A stretch of DNA of 64,000 bases from Strigops habroptila. Taxonomy: Eukaryota; Chordata; Aves; Psittaciformes; Psittacidae. The DNA is taken from the NCBI RefSeq assembly GCF_004027225.2, contig NC_044282.2:50250576-50314575 (forward strand), written 5' to 3'. How positions within the stretch are numbered: the stretch's first letter is position 1; each line of letters begins with the position of its first letter. Under the pieces are notes generated by a model. The model was not told the origin of the DNA. It did no database searches and saw only the letters and a program-made list of their open reading frames with translations. The translations under genes were made by a program, and so were the position numbers. Shown in pieces: positions 12,101 through 27,100 of the stretch.

Positions 12101-15100
12101 ATTTAATACATACAATAACAATATACATAAAATAACTGTGGTTTTTTGCTTCACTGGTTGATTTCTGTCCATACACTTAGAACATACCTAGAAAGTATGC
12201 AAAATTGTGCTTATGTGCCCTGAAATAATTACTTAAACTGTAGAAACAGCATGAAATACTCAACATAGAAGGTAACTTCAACCCTTACTCATGGAACTCT
12301 TGGCCCTAATTTTATTCTTTACATTTGCTGGGGAAAGGAGAAGGAGGAAATAACTTTAAATTTCCTGCTAGCAAAATTCCTTATGAAAAAAGTATTAGTG
12401 CGATCATGAAACTTCCAGATCCATTTTTTTAAAAGCAAGTATGCCAGGAATTTACTTTAAACACGTCACCGGAAAATTATTTCAAAGAAGGATCTTCACA
12501 ATAATTTTTGTTTTATTAGTTCAAGATCACAATCACATTAGTTTGACAATCTCATCAAAGACAGTTTAGCTGCATTGTAACTTATACTATAAAACTTTTT
12601 AATTAATGTTTTCTAAAACATAACAAATCCTGGGTCCAAGAGGAGGAAAAGATCAGAGACAAATCTCATGTAGAAGATGAACCAATCCTATTTATGAATT
12701 CACCTCTTCAGGGCAAGCTGAAGAGGTGGTTTCTAAAGAAACCAGTAGAATCATGAGAGCTCCATACTTACAGCAGGTTTTGAATTCTGAAATATCTTCA
12801 GAGGTAGAGTCAGGTCTTCCTTTGCTAATGTTACTAAATATTCTTTAAAAAGTGAATTTGCAAGACCAGGGGACTGATTTTCACAACGGTGGAGAAAAGG
12901 GATCATCCACTGATAAACATTCTTCACATATCTTTCATCAGAAGACTGGAAAGCACACCAAGTTACAGAGAGGAGAAAAAAAAAGAACAAGTTCAGCTTC
13001 ACTGTCAAAAACAAACAACAAAAAACAAACAGAGTGTATTTTCATCAATGTAATTGAAACAGTATCTTCGCCTGTCAGAAACATCAGCTGAAGCCTGACA
13101 TTTACCACTGTTGCACACATCACTACATCATGAAGCACTGAAACAATCCGTCATCTTTCTGCTACCCCATGGCTTGGGGAAACCAAGCAGTAAAGTAAGG
13201 AGTAAAGCTCATTATGTGAGGAAAGCCTAGCCATCTTCCTCCTGCAGAATGAGTCAAAGATTGGCTTGCATTCATGTCAGAGTAGCATCACTTTCAGTAG
13301 GCCAGAATGGAAGACAACTGATAAGTGGTTACATACATCCTAGCAAAATTTGGAAAATTCTGAGTATTCTCCTCTGGTGCTTACTCATTCTCCAACTGAA
13401 TTTCAGACCCCTGTTCAATTTCTAGGTATTTTTCAGCTTTTCCAAGAGGTCTTTTTCTATTCTGAAATGCCATGCACAGGCTGAACACAGAGAAGAAGAA
13501 AACCACACATATGCTACAGAGGCATAGATTTCTGTCAATATTTAAAGAAACCCAAAAACATCCAAGGCAAACATTCAATGTTGTTGCACCTGCAGCACCA
13601 TCAACAGCTACACTGAAGATCCTTTAGAAAGGGTCAATGAAAAAGCAATTCACAGCTTTCAAAACACTGGATTTATTAACGTTTAGTCCTGTGCCTAGGA
13701 CTAAGAAACAGGATTTTGAGAAAACTGAGCCATTTTGGCTTTTGTTAAAACAAATGAACAGAGAAAAACAAACAAACAAACAAACACCACAACAAAAAAG
13801 GAACAGTAAAAGCGTTGAATTCTTGCTGAATTAAAGATTTTTCAGAAAAATGTCAGCCACTAACAGTATCTTTATATATACACAGGATCCGGGGAAACCT
13901 GAATTACCGGAAAACAAGATATACCGATTTATTCAAAATACTTACATTCTTCATCAACAGTCTCAGCTTCTCAATGTCTTTCATCTCTACAAGTTCCTTC
14001 AAAGTTAAGGTTCGATCACCATCAGTCTCATAAACTACTGTCTCAAGAGTGATCAGATTGTCACAAAGCACCTGCAGCCCAGGAATATTCCTCTCCATGC
14101 CAAGACGAACAAGGGACAGAGCACAGTCCACCTGAAGAATAATAAAAAAACCCCTGCTCTACAACCGTTCACCAAAGAAAGAAAACTGAAGTCCAATTCG
14201 TGTCCTGTTTGTGTGTCTATTATTTTTTCCCTTGTTCCTTTTGTTAATAGGCAGTTCCAAGTTCCTAGAAGTTTTGTGGAATGTATATTCCTTTATAAAG
14301 CTCTTCTCAGCTTTATAAAGACCAAATAAAATGCTTAATCTTAGTGGATAATGTCATTATAGGCTTTTGACGCACGTGCATGTTATTGATGTTTGTAAAT
14401 TAGGAGAATACTATTCTTTCTGGACATCACACACAGAGATAGGTCACCTCATCTCACTGCATGAAATATGAAGGATTGCTTTAAACTAAGACAACCAGAT
14501 AGATGACTGAAGTTATGAATAGCTCTGCATGTAATGTGACTTTTCTAGCTGACAATGAATTAATAATTTTAATTGTTGCTTTGTATTTCACAGAAGATAA
14601 TAACAGTCTTTTTCCCTAGTGACTGAAAATACCTTTATAAGAAAGGTTTCGATTTCAAAGAACACAATATTGGCTGTATGTACCTTGTGAGGCAGACATA
14701 GGTCTGGAAGAGTAGAATGCAATTTCATTTATATTTTAGTAATTTCACTAATCACTGGAAGTTGCTTTTATTTCCATACCTACTGATAGGCTGTTAAGAT
14801 CACAGGGAACTATGATTAAAGAGCCTCAGAGGACTGCAAACTTGAAGAATAAAAGAATTTGCCCATCAGAACTCACTCATAGTGATACTTCCAGCCAACC
14901 TCCTTTTCATGCAGCTAAATCTGCTTGAGAAGCAATAAATACTGGAGCACATCAGTGATGAGCTCTATTCCTACTTGCAATGCTTATCTTTACCATATAG
15001 TGTTTCAAATACCTTTCAAATATGAAGAAAATAAAGCAGAAATAAGCTGCATGGTAGTCCCATGACAGCGCTACATATAGCATATGACAGCAACACATGA

Positions 15101-18100
15101 CTGCCACATATCGATATATATGACACAGTATCATGTGAAAGATAATAAAACATGTCTCCCAATACCCTGTGCACAACATTCCCTTAGTTACAAACAAAGT
15201 GTAATGGTAAACATTTCTCATGGACTACGGAAGTGCTATTGTCTGCTATTATAAGTCAAGTGAAAGGGAATCTACTGGCTTCCGATTCATTCCTATGGAT
15301 CAACTATTTGGCTGAGCAAACTTTAGAACATGCATAAGTACACTGCAAATGAAAAACCAGATACTTCAAAAGCCACAATGAAGACTGAGAAACAGTGAGG
15401 GAAAAGCATCCCATTTATACTTGTTAAGACAGGATTCTGTTGAAGACGACTGATCAGCCTGAGGTGGCCTTGCTGATTTTCTCACCTGCATCGCGTATTT
15501 TTCAATTTCCTGTGCTCTGCTCAAATACCAGTCGGTAGCAAGATCTACTGAAAGGTCAGTAGTTCTGTACTTCAGTAATTCAGGTTGTGTTTCATACAGA
15601 AATTCACCTTCATCTTGTGAAGTTGGTTCAACAATCATCCTTTAAAAAAGAAAAAAAAAAATGTTTACATATACATTTTCTCACTTTCTTTTTTTACATC
15701 AGTCTTTTTCCTAAAACTGCTAGTTGTTATGAAAAAAAAAAAAAAAATGAAAAAGATACAATCAACCTACTATCACACCAATAATCCAATGAGACTCGAA
15801 TGCCAATCACAGTGTCAATTTTTGTCAGCAAAGTAACTAGTAAGAGATTCCAAACATGAGACAGATCATGCAAGAAAGAATCCTCTCTACTAAAGACACA
15901 GGTACGCCCGACTTCTGCTTTACATCTGTTCCTCACACAGTGAAAGGCAGTTTTGTGATCCACTAATGATGCTATGATAATGTTATGGCTGGCACGTAAC
16001 AAAATAAATAAATAAGTCGGGATTTCCAGTGGTAATCTCCCCCTCCTGCCCACATACATTTGTGAAAGTTACTCCTCACATAATCACGCTAAATATACTA
16101 GGTATTTCCCACATTTTAAGAATTAGTAAGTCAATTCTTTACCTGAAACGTACATAAGTATAGAAAAAACTTTTTGCTTTTTCTATATACTTACCTGCAT
16201 TCTGCTTTTTCACACCAGTCTTCTTCACGATGTTTCTGCTCATTCCATGGAAGAATTTTCAATGTCGCCTTCTTGTAACTGGTATAACGGAAAAGGGAAG
16301 CTTCAGGCAATTTTTTAATCAATGAAATACAAAGCATACACAAGTATTTCAGTGAATTCATAATAGGCAATCTTTTAAGATGCATCACTTCTTAATGCAG
16401 CTTTACAAGTGTGATTTTGCCTGTATATTATCTTTACAAACACACATTCTACCTATACTATTAAAAATCCACGAAGAGAAATTAATAAATTTATTTTCTT
16501 ACTGACCATACCTTTAAAAAAGAAAAAAAAAAGAAAAAAAACAAGAAAAAAAAAAAAACCAACCCACTACATGCTTTAAGAATTTTTATCACTTTGAAGT
16601 AAGTATTCTGACTCCATATACTGTCATGGAAGACTGAAATGAGCAAAAACCTATGATCTTCACAGCTTCAAAAAATCCCATATAATTCTTCAAATTTCAG
16701 CACAATCCTTGTACTGAAATGAAACAAGATACGCCCCGCTGTACTGATCCTCTTAATGAAGTTTAATGAGGTTTTCTGACTACAAACTTCCACAGTGAAA
16801 CATACTCTAAATATTGAGGTTAAAGAAAAAAATAAAAAAATCTGTTTAAGATGCAGATTAAGAACACCATAGGCTATTAACAGAATGATCAGTTCTGGCT
16901 TTCTGTTGTAAGCTAGCTGTTTAAGCAGCATAAAAACCTAAGAAACCCATGTCAAGAAACGCAGAACAAACTACAGGGAAGAAAACAGCCACATAGGTTC
17001 TGGCATTTGTAGAAATAAGAAACAAATCACATACGAAGTAAGGACATTAAAGTTTCAGCATACTGGAGCAATAAGCTATTTTAAGCCTCATTCATTTTCT
17101 CCTGACCCTGATAATAAACAGCAGAAGCAATACGACATGGACAATCCCTATTCATAAATTAACAGCCAACACAATCTTCTCACCCCTTGAAGGGCAGCAC
17201 TGTAACTCAGTAGAGTGAGAAACTTATCTTTATCAGTTGAAATGTCAAAGAACAGAAAAGCCAAGGAGTGATTAACACTCCCTTCCAAAATATAAAGACA
17301 GTACAGCAGGTATTTATGTTACCATCAATAATGCTTTTTCTATGTTCTGTAACACATAAAACTGGACAAAATTTTATTGCCTGAGACAATTTCTTTTCAT
17401 GGTAAATTTTTTCCATGTAGGCTTGAGAAGACATTTCAGGGGGATTGTTTGTTCAGTTGTTTTCCTTGGGTTTTGTTTCAGGAGGTGTCTGTTCATGGGT
17501 CTCTCAAGTAAGAGCATCCCACCTGCATAAGTATTCCCATATGACCTCAAAGCCCCCAGAGAAACTTTTGGGAAAGTTGCTTTTTTGGCTATTCCTTTAC
17601 TGGTTGGTTTTGTTGTTATTCAGAGAAAGAAGTCATGTAAAATGATAAGGAAATAGGTTTTTAATAGACATTTAATAGATATTTAAACTTCAATGTTTTC
17701 CTTTTTTGGCTAACAAATTACTCGAAAGAGAAAATCCCTAGAAACAAGCAAAAACAGAAGTTTAGAACACAAATTTAAAACTGCCCATGCATGTATATGG
17801 GATCTGAATAACAAGGTACCCAAGACATTTCAAAACTCACGCACAGTCTCCTAATGCTACTATTCGCCTATGCTGCCAAATGCTACATTGTACACCTCCT
17901 TCTTAAGCTACCACATCCTGCATACTTGCCATAGATGTCGCAAAGTTACATTCTGGAATTACAGCTCCAGTTAAGAAATTCTTTCTTAATGAATTCAGTA
18001 GCATAACAGGTTTATAACTCAAGTTGACAAAACCTGCAACTTTTCTTAACTGATCTGCATTATCAGGATGAATTATTTGTTTCTTCCTTCCATTTATTAT

Positions 18101-21100
18101 TAACATAGTTGAACCACTTTCCTGACCCTGATAAAAAAAATATTGGAGACTAAACAGTTTTATTTTTATGCAAGCAAGAGTTATCCACTCAGCCTAAAAT
18201 TGAAAGTTACTAGAAAGCACTTCTTTCAACAGACTGATGCTATGACCTATCTGGCCCTTCTCTCCTTCTCCCCAACTCATTTCAGAAAATAAACTCTATT
18301 TTCCTCTCTGCATCTAAAAGTGGGTATTTTCTTCCCCATTTTTGTAACAAAAAAAAAAAAAAAACAAACCCCAAACCAAAAAAACTAAAAACAGACAAAA
18401 AAACCACCACACCTGGGTTTGTCTTTAAATTCCAACTGCTTCAAATATTTTCAAAAAATACGTTTTAAAATAGAAACCTTTTCAATTAACAGAAGTCATG
18501 GGTTAACTTCTCCAACACCCCACTATGGCTTACAGCTTCAACTAGAAATCTATTGCTTAAAAAATTGCTTGCTGAAGAAGATCTCCCTCAGTTGGAGTTC
18601 CCAGGCTTTGCTCTCTTTGTCAGCTACTTTGCTTCCCTCTTTCCCCTCACTGCCAAAATCCACCAAGTGAGGAAGCAATGTGCAACTATGCCTCCCTCTG
18701 CCTACCCTACTCAACAAGGTACAATACACAAAAGTTGAAAACTACAGAGACAATCAGTGTGAATAACCAAATCTAAGAAGTGTGTGATCATCCCTTCTGT
18801 AAAAGCCAGAGGAGAGAGAAGAATCCTTGAAGAAAGAAAACACTAAGATTGATATCAAGTTGTCAATTTTTTTCATTTCACTTAAATAGGAAACTGCATT
18901 TCTTTGTTTTTACTTCCTACAACAGCGTAAGCACTGATGAGACCAGCAGAGCCTCATTTAAAATAAACAGCCGATACTCTTCTACAGCATATGCAGCTAA
19001 GCTGTTAACTACATGCTGCATGACACAGAAGATAAAACACCATGTACTTGGATTGAAAAATGGAAAGAATTCTTGGAATAAAGTGTCATGAAACTCTACT
19101 AAGATAGAAAATATCTAGTTAAGGAAGATTTGAGCCACATATTATAGATACTTGAGAAACTTCAGGTAAAAGTTGCAATGTGCTTGCCTGTACCTATTTT
19201 TTTGCCTTGGCTACTCCTGTTGTCCATTTGCCTTCTGGGCAGATCTACCAAGACCAATGTCATCTTTCAGCACAAGATTTTGCAGGAATGAAACCTACAG
19301 GTGTCCATACACATCAAAGATGTTCATACTTCAGAAGTTTTGCATAAAAGCTTAGTAACAGACCCCACCACAAAATACTAAAGATAAGACTTTTCAGTTC
19401 ATGGGAATCATCATGCAGTGCAATCTTGACTGGAAAACGTCTGCTCCAAGGTTAGAATTAAATCCTTTAAGTCAGGTGTATAGACAAGCCGTGGAAAATT
19501 CTTTTAAAAGTATTTTCTGTTCTGGCTCAATTTGCCATTTTGAAAGTATTCAGTTCACCATAGGAATAAATTGGGAGAGGCATTTTAGATTTTTTAAGCT
19601 CTCTCAGAGTCAGAGCAGCACTCAGTAACTATTTCCCCTAAACTTTTAAAGAAAACAACATCAAAAAAAGATACAACTGAAAAATACCTCATCCCTGGAG
19701 AAATCAGCAATTATGGAAAGCCAGTTGTAAGAGATATATTTCGTGCTGAGCAAAGTTCACAAGAAAAAAACCCCAGTGAAACCCACACCACTCAGAGTTG
19801 ACTGTTAAGTTCATTCACATTCTCAGCAACGCTAAGAAAAATCCATAACTCCCTCCTGCCTCCATGCCCTTCTCCTTCTTAAGAGTTTAGAAAAATAATA
19901 TTTGAATTCAAATACAAGGAATGGAATAAACCAATTTCAACACCAGCACAGGATGGAAGATCCCTGTATTGCAGTCCTTTATAAAGTCAAAGAAATTATT
20001 AAAATGCTGTATTTCTCTCAACATTTACTACAAGGTTTTTTCTTAACTGATACTTATGGTTTATCACAGATTTATTTTTCCCTTAAATTTCCATTATCAG
20101 TAACTCCAGTGACTCATGCAGGAACAGAGAGCAGCAAAACTTTGGAAAAGTAGCTGTTAAAATCGAAGCAAGTCAGTTGAGAAGGATTTCAGGCATCAAA
20201 ACACCACTGCAGTCTGCAAACTCAGAAATGCAGCTGAGACAGAAGAGAGACATGAACGCATATATGCAGAGAGGTAGGGCTTCCATTTTTCTATCATGCT
20301 TTTGTTTACAACAAGCAGCAAATCCAGTTGAACTGGGGCACATCTGAACCACTGCATACACCCTTGTGCACAGTGCATCACTCTAACTGGGCTGGAAGTG
20401 GTGAATGCAGCAGGCATGGGTAGGTTGCCCTGTGTGCAACATACACTCTATGCTTCTGCATCAGAATTCATTAGCCTCTCTGCTTACATGCACAACTTTG
20501 CAGTTTTGTTCTAGAAACAGAAATCCCCCAGAGATCAGACACGTGCAGGTTAAGTCTGCATGAAATTCCAGATAGGAGGACAGATCACTGTAGTCACTAA
20601 GGCAGACTGCCTTCTTTTCCTATTTAAAGAAACTATCAGCTGTGCCATACCACAAATATTAGCCGGGGGGGAAGGGGGGAATTTATTTTTATTTTTTTCC
20701 TGAGCCACTGCTTCTCCCCCTCCTTTAACTTTCTCTGTCTTTTCAACAGAAGAATAAATATGATTGGAGCCCAGTAAATTGACAAATTGCAGAGATATTC
20801 AACTCCACTTCTTCAAAAAGAGCTGAGCTTTCCTGTATTGCTCTTTTCACTCTATTGTTCATATTGGCTTGGCAATTCTTCCTGTTCTTTTCTTTGACAA
20901 AAGAGGTCCATGCTATTGTAGTTTCCCTATCCTACTAACTGCATTTATTCAAACCTGCAGATTATTTTTCTCTCCAAGGACAGGCTTTCAAAAACAGAAG
21001 GTCTAATTCAGTTTTAAGGTCAGAGTCCCATTCTTTCTATTACCAATAGCAACTGCGTGGGTTTTTTTCCCCTTCAAGCATTTCATACAGCAGGCCTGTC

Positions 21101-24100
21101 TCAAAGACTCATCTAGTTGAGCATTAGGGATTTTGTTTAGATCTTTTCCCTTGTAAACTTGTGCACATCGAATCCAGCCTCCAAGGCAAAAGGCAGTTTG
21201 CCCCAACGCATTTATGAAACAGTATCTTTTTGCTGAAAGACAGGCACATTTTTAAGAGTAGGGTTTGCGGTTTTTTGTGTTTTCTTTTTTTTCTCTAAAA
21301 ATATTTTGGGAGTAGATGAATCTTTACTTTTTTTTTTTTTTTTTAAATCAGGTCTCATCATCATGTTATAAACACTTAACTCTGCATTTGAAAACTTGTG
21401 TGTCACATACCGGAATAGTTCTGAATGTAACGCATTTAAGTAAGGCACCAAGTATTGATCTGTTAGAGGTGACAAAGCTATATATAAAAGATATAAAAAT
21501 GAAGTAGTGTTTCCATCAATGGTTTTGTTATCCACTCAATGTTTTTGAAGAATGTGCTTGATTTCAATTTTATTACATTTATTTTCAGAATTATTTTAAA
21601 TTTAAGTTTTGTGATAAGAGGAATATAAAATCTTGAGGTTCAAATATTCTTTTACCCCTGCTGACATTTGCACACTTACCAGAATTTATGATTTCTATAT
21701 TTTGCTATACGTACACTATAAATTATTTTAGAATTCACATTCAAATCAGCACTTCCATAATCCCACTACATACAGAGGCATGAAAAGTAGGCTATATTTA
21801 ATACATATAGATGTATCTATGCAGGATCTGCAAGAAAAGTTTTTTAATTTAATCCAGAAACTCATTCATCCAAAGTCTGTATCTTCTCAAACAGCAATGG
21901 GGAAATAATTTCTTGTTTTTCCTGTTCTTCAATTCGTACAGCTCTGGAACAATTTTATTATGTCACAATTATCCTATAACTGAGGATGAAATACAGTAAG
22001 AAATATAACCCAGATATGTAGTCTTAAACGTCTATGTATTGCATTTTTCATATTGCATGAAAACATTCTTTTCTACCATTACAGTAGTTTAGTAGTGAAT
22101 TACTAAATGCAACTATATAACTGACTGCGTATATCTTATATTGAATAACTGGAAACCTATGTGATATAGAAGTAGACGGCAGAGAGTGTAGCTCTTTATT
22201 TTCCAGGAATATCCATACGACATGTGACAAATAAGGCTGAAGTACAGCTGGTGCCTAAAACAGAATGCAAAAAACAGCACACGTTTTGGGGAAACTGATC
22301 TGCATAAGCTAGTGGAAAAAGTATCCCAGCTGCTTTTGGCTGCCACAGGAAACTCCCCTTCATAATTCCTGCTGTGCTCATTGTGGTGACAGGTCTTTTG
22401 AAGCAACTCTGCCACCAGAGGAGAAAAGTTATGTCTGATTTCACATAAACAAATGAAGCTATGTTTTAATGATGTGTTTAATCTTTAATAGAATTTGGGG
22501 AGACGGGAACTTTTTTTCTCCTAAAACAACCTAGACTGAATAATCTAAATACCAGAAAAGTCAACCAACACCACACAACTGCAGTTTAGAAGCTCACCAT
22601 AGTGTTTTTTCATTGATGTATACAATTAAAGTTGTGAGGCAATAGCTGTCAGAAAATCAAACTGGACTATTTTAAAGACATAGCTGAACTTTGAGTAAAA
22701 TCAAAGCTGTCATTATATAATGAAAATACTCCTCCAGAAGAGTACATTTATAAAGCATAATGAATGCTCATGAAAGAAATTTTGTTCTAAACCCCATAAA
22801 AAGATGACAAACAAATAAGACAATGACAGCAATACACTTCCATGAGAAGATCTGTGAAGGCAACCCAAGGACTATGTTCCAGACTATGCAGGCAAAAGAC
22901 AGGACAAGTCAGGCAGGAACAAGACAGAAACAGGTAAAATCTTAGTGCTCTGTGGATAAACAGCACAGGCACAGTTCAGCTCACATGCTATATGAAGGTA
23001 TGTAAAGGCTGCTACTGGCCTACCTGAAGCCTTCCCCATGCTGAACACATGCAGCTCTCTCAGCCTTAAAGTGCTCCAATCCTCAATCACCCTGGTGGCC
23101 CTCTGCTGAGCTCACTCGAGTTTACTGAAGCTTCTCCTGTACTGGGAGCCAGTATTCTACATGCAGTTGAACCAGTGCAATAGCCTGGCTGCTCAGTCTC
23201 CTGGCTGTTCAGCCTCCTGTTCATGCAGGATGTGCTGCTGGCCTTCCCTGTTGGCTTATGTACTGCTTGTGCCCACCAGGACCTCCAGGTCCTTTTCAGC
23301 AGAGCTGCTTCCCAGTCAGTTAGTCTCCCGACTTTACTGTTGCAAGCTTCTTCAGTTGCAGGAACAGGACTTTGCATTTATCCTTGAAACCCCCAAGGCT
23401 TTTGCTGGCCCATTCTTCCCTTCTGCCTGTATAGGTCTCCCTAAATGACAGCTCAGCTGCAGAATAGCAGCTTCTGTACAACTTCCCTCCTACCTTGGTG
23501 ATAGCTCCCTAATAGCCATAAGTTCTCATTCTCCTTTTCAAAAACTCCTCATGACTAATACCTCAGTAGTTTTGCCAGCTCACTTTCTGCAGCAGCTTTC
23601 TGACTGCAGTGAGCTGCTGCTGCGGCTTTCCCAGATCCCCACATATGCCAGTTTGCAGGAGAGCTTCTCTTCCTCCATACCACTGCTTCAACTTTTACAT
23701 GGACCACAAGAACCTTCCCTGCTTCTACCAAGCCAACCCAGACAGGAATACGGGTGTCATCATGACAAGCTAATCTTTCCCTGAAAAGTTATTTCTTCTA
23801 CTTCATAGTGGAAGGTAAGATCTCAGGTTTTGATTTGGCTTGGTTTTTTTTTTCTCCAAACACACCCTCAAAATAATAAGTACATTGATCCCTCTGCCTC
23901 TAAACTGTTTTTCTTCTTTCCCTTAGCGAAAAGGAAAAGAAGTGCATATAAAACTTACGCCCTTCCTATTTATTTCATTGTAGCACTATACAAGTGAATT
24001 CAAACAAACAGAAAGAACTGACCACCGGATTAATTCTTTTAACATAAACACTTCTGAACATCACTAAAAACAAAAGCAGTTCAGCTTTAGCAGAGAAAAA

Positions 24101-27100
24101 GAAAACCTAATATGAAAAAGTGGGGACTATATATTAGACAGTTCTGCAGACATTCAGTCATCAAATCCATTTACATACATATACTGAGAAGAGATAAAGC
24201 TTTAAGAGCTTTACTAAAACTGCAGTGCCACAGGCAATAACTAAAAACTTAGTTCAGGAGAAGATATCATTATGGAAAGGCAAAGTTAACTGCTTATGAA
24301 CCTCTTAGTTTAAGTGCGTAGTATTTACCTGTTCATAGATCAGAGTCAACTATGTGGAAATTCTCAGGTTTTAAAAGCTTTACTAAGTTTTTAAAAGATA
24401 CTTCGATTCCCACTCCAGTTCATCAGGCAAATGGAGTTCATCCACACTCTCCAGTAAAAACTCACTTTAAGCCATGACTTAAAACCAATATTTGAGAAAG
24501 AAAAGTTAAGGAATAAAAAAGCAGAAACATGTAAGATGTTGCTATGTTAGAGGGAAGATTTTTACTACTAGTATAATGCGCAATATAGCAGACCTATGGC
24601 TGTTGGGGGAACCATACATTTGAATTTCCCAATGTTTATGAGTTTAACATATGAGTGGTAATGCTACAATATAGCAGTTAAATGTAGTTAAAAGGGTACG
24701 AAAATTAAAAGAAAAGGCAATATACTCTGGTTATGTGTTTATAATGGTGGTAAAGCATTATTTTCCCCTGAGATCACCTTTAAAAACCTGAGGGCAACAA
24801 TCTTAACTATAGACTAAGAACACTAGCTGTAGCTGTTAAAATAGAAAGAGCTATCATCTCCTTTGAACACCTAAACTTTTATCACCTTCACTCTAACTGT
24901 CTTAACATATGAAGTCTGTGCATCTTATGTATTTTTGGGAAGGAGCATGAATCCAAATGACTAAGAGACAGCAAAGATTCAGAAGGCATCATTATAAAAG
25001 CAGCTAAGAAATAATATGAAAAGAAGCAGGACAACATCACAATCACAATTCTGGAAAAACACATTACTGAGTAATGTCAAGTCTATCACAATACCAATTT
25101 GAAGCCGACAGGCATGTAGAGCCACCGATGCGTCTTAGTATTTCAGATTCCTTCTTAACTCCAGGAGCTGTTGAGCTCATAAAACTCACAGTCCTTTTCA
25201 AGAGTCTCATGAATATATAAATACTCTGCTCAGACATTACAAACCTCCTCCTGAACAGTTCTGAGAGTGACCCCTCAAGATGCTAAGCTACAAAACATGT
25301 GCCAAAACTGAGAAACAAAAGGATATCTACCACTTGAGACTTTTCATAAGCTGATACAGGAAAAAAAAAATATCTATATATTTCCTAACAACCTGGCCCA
25401 GAAGACAGAAAAAATAAATTCTTCTACCTTTTATTTCCCTGTTTGTTATGCCGACTCTTCCTTGACTGATAAGACCTTAATATTTTTGTGACACTGGCCT
25501 CTAAATGCCATCCTAATGGAAATGACATGTGCCAGTAACAAGAAAAACAAATGCTTTATGCCTATAGAACACACTAGCAAAACACATTTTTTTCAGTAGG
25601 TACATAGAAATTACTCTCTGCAGCTGAACTGGAGGCTCCAGACCAAAGGTAATGGCGGTTAAAATGCAGTCTTTACAAAATATAGGTAATGAAATTCTTC
25701 CAATACAGCACTTCTGTGTGCATTCGTGTGGGTGCTGGTGTACAGTAAGCAACTGTTTCAACGCTTTTGCCTTGGCAATAGCTAGAGGTGCAAATTTGTC
25801 ACCTGTTCCATGCACAGACAAGGCAGCACCCGCTATACAATCATAAGTTTCTCCTCAGCCAGATTCCCCTATAGATGGGGCAACTATGAGAACACAGTGT
25901 TCTGTGGTGAAGTTCCATAAGGGTAAGTGTCACCTCAGAGAGCTCTAGTTGGAAACCAACGCGATTATCACTTAAAGTGCTCCATATACACAGACACAAT
26001 GTGGTCAATTCCCAGCGCTACTTCGCCCTACACGCTCACAGGGCCACATATGAAGACCTAGAAGACAAACTATAGTATTTTTTTCCTCCACCAAAATCTT
26101 TTCTGCCTCCAGAGCTGCACACTGTCCATCAAGAGGTCTGAGCTGCAGGAGGCCGAGCAGCAAAGCCATCAACAAGGCATTAACAAGGTGCTCTTTAAGC
26201 AAGGCCACCAGGGTAGGTTGTACGCTTCACATAGGCACTATTAAGCAGATGATCCATGTTAGTAATCTCATCACATGGACCACAGCAGCCAATTAGCCTA
26301 CTGGAATCCATTGCTACAGACAATTATGGCCTTGAATTTTCAGGGAAAAAACCAAACAAACAAAAAAAACCCCAAACAAACACAATGAGTTAAAAAGAAG
26401 CCACAAGAGAGATCGGTCTTTTTTGCAGCTGAAAGTAGAAAATTCTTCCAATACCCAGCACGCACCCTATTTCCTAGCTGCAACAGTGTGAAATTTAAAA
26501 AGGAAGACCAGACTGACTCATTTCCTGACTCAGAATCTTTTATAAGATTTGTCTAGAGTCTAAGTTCATGAGGACAGATTTACTCATTCTCACCCCTTAT
26601 CCCAAGACCCCTGTAATTACAACCTGCATAAGCTGGAAAGACACTAGGTGGTAATACCGCTGACATTTTTCCTACGTATTAAAACATCGGGGCTTATATT
26701 TTTGCAATGCTTTTCTTTTGTTTGCAAGTTTATTATTGTCAGTACTTGCAACTTTTTATTATTATGTGGGAATCAAACAGTTTTGTAAGTTGTACCATAA
26801 CCTTGTTCAATCAGTTATTTTAAGGCAAATTATGTCTACATACTGTGTTTTATAGAGAAGTAAGCTAGATAGCACACTCTTTTAAATTGGATTTCATAAC
26901 AACAACTGTGTAACTACAGAATGCCAATAATTCTGTTCATACTAATAACCCATTTAAAAAATAAATGCCAGAACTAAAGGCCAAATAAACCCACTTAAAA
27001 TGACCAAGAATTCCAATTCTCTTTGATTCACATGGATTCATTTTCATTAACATGAAACAAAAATTGCTAAAACCTGAAGCTACTTGGTCTGGGGAGCGGG

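Larger units (their letters stand above)
10311..16194 (-). other. NBAS introns 22-27 (interleaved with exons 23-27)
   Basis: The introns lie at 10311-10875, 10939-11668, 11803-12771, 12946-13945, 14132-15485 and 15640-16194. They are AT-rich with small AAAC-type simple repeats (for example near 13766-13799). I recognised no mobile element or RNA gene. Confidence 0.8.

Noticed and set aside
17790..17890. Possible oxidoreductase-like peptide ([11 protein letters not shown]) downstream of the intron 21 ORF
   Set aside because: The resemblance covers about ten residues in a different frame, with stops around it. Most likely coincidence.
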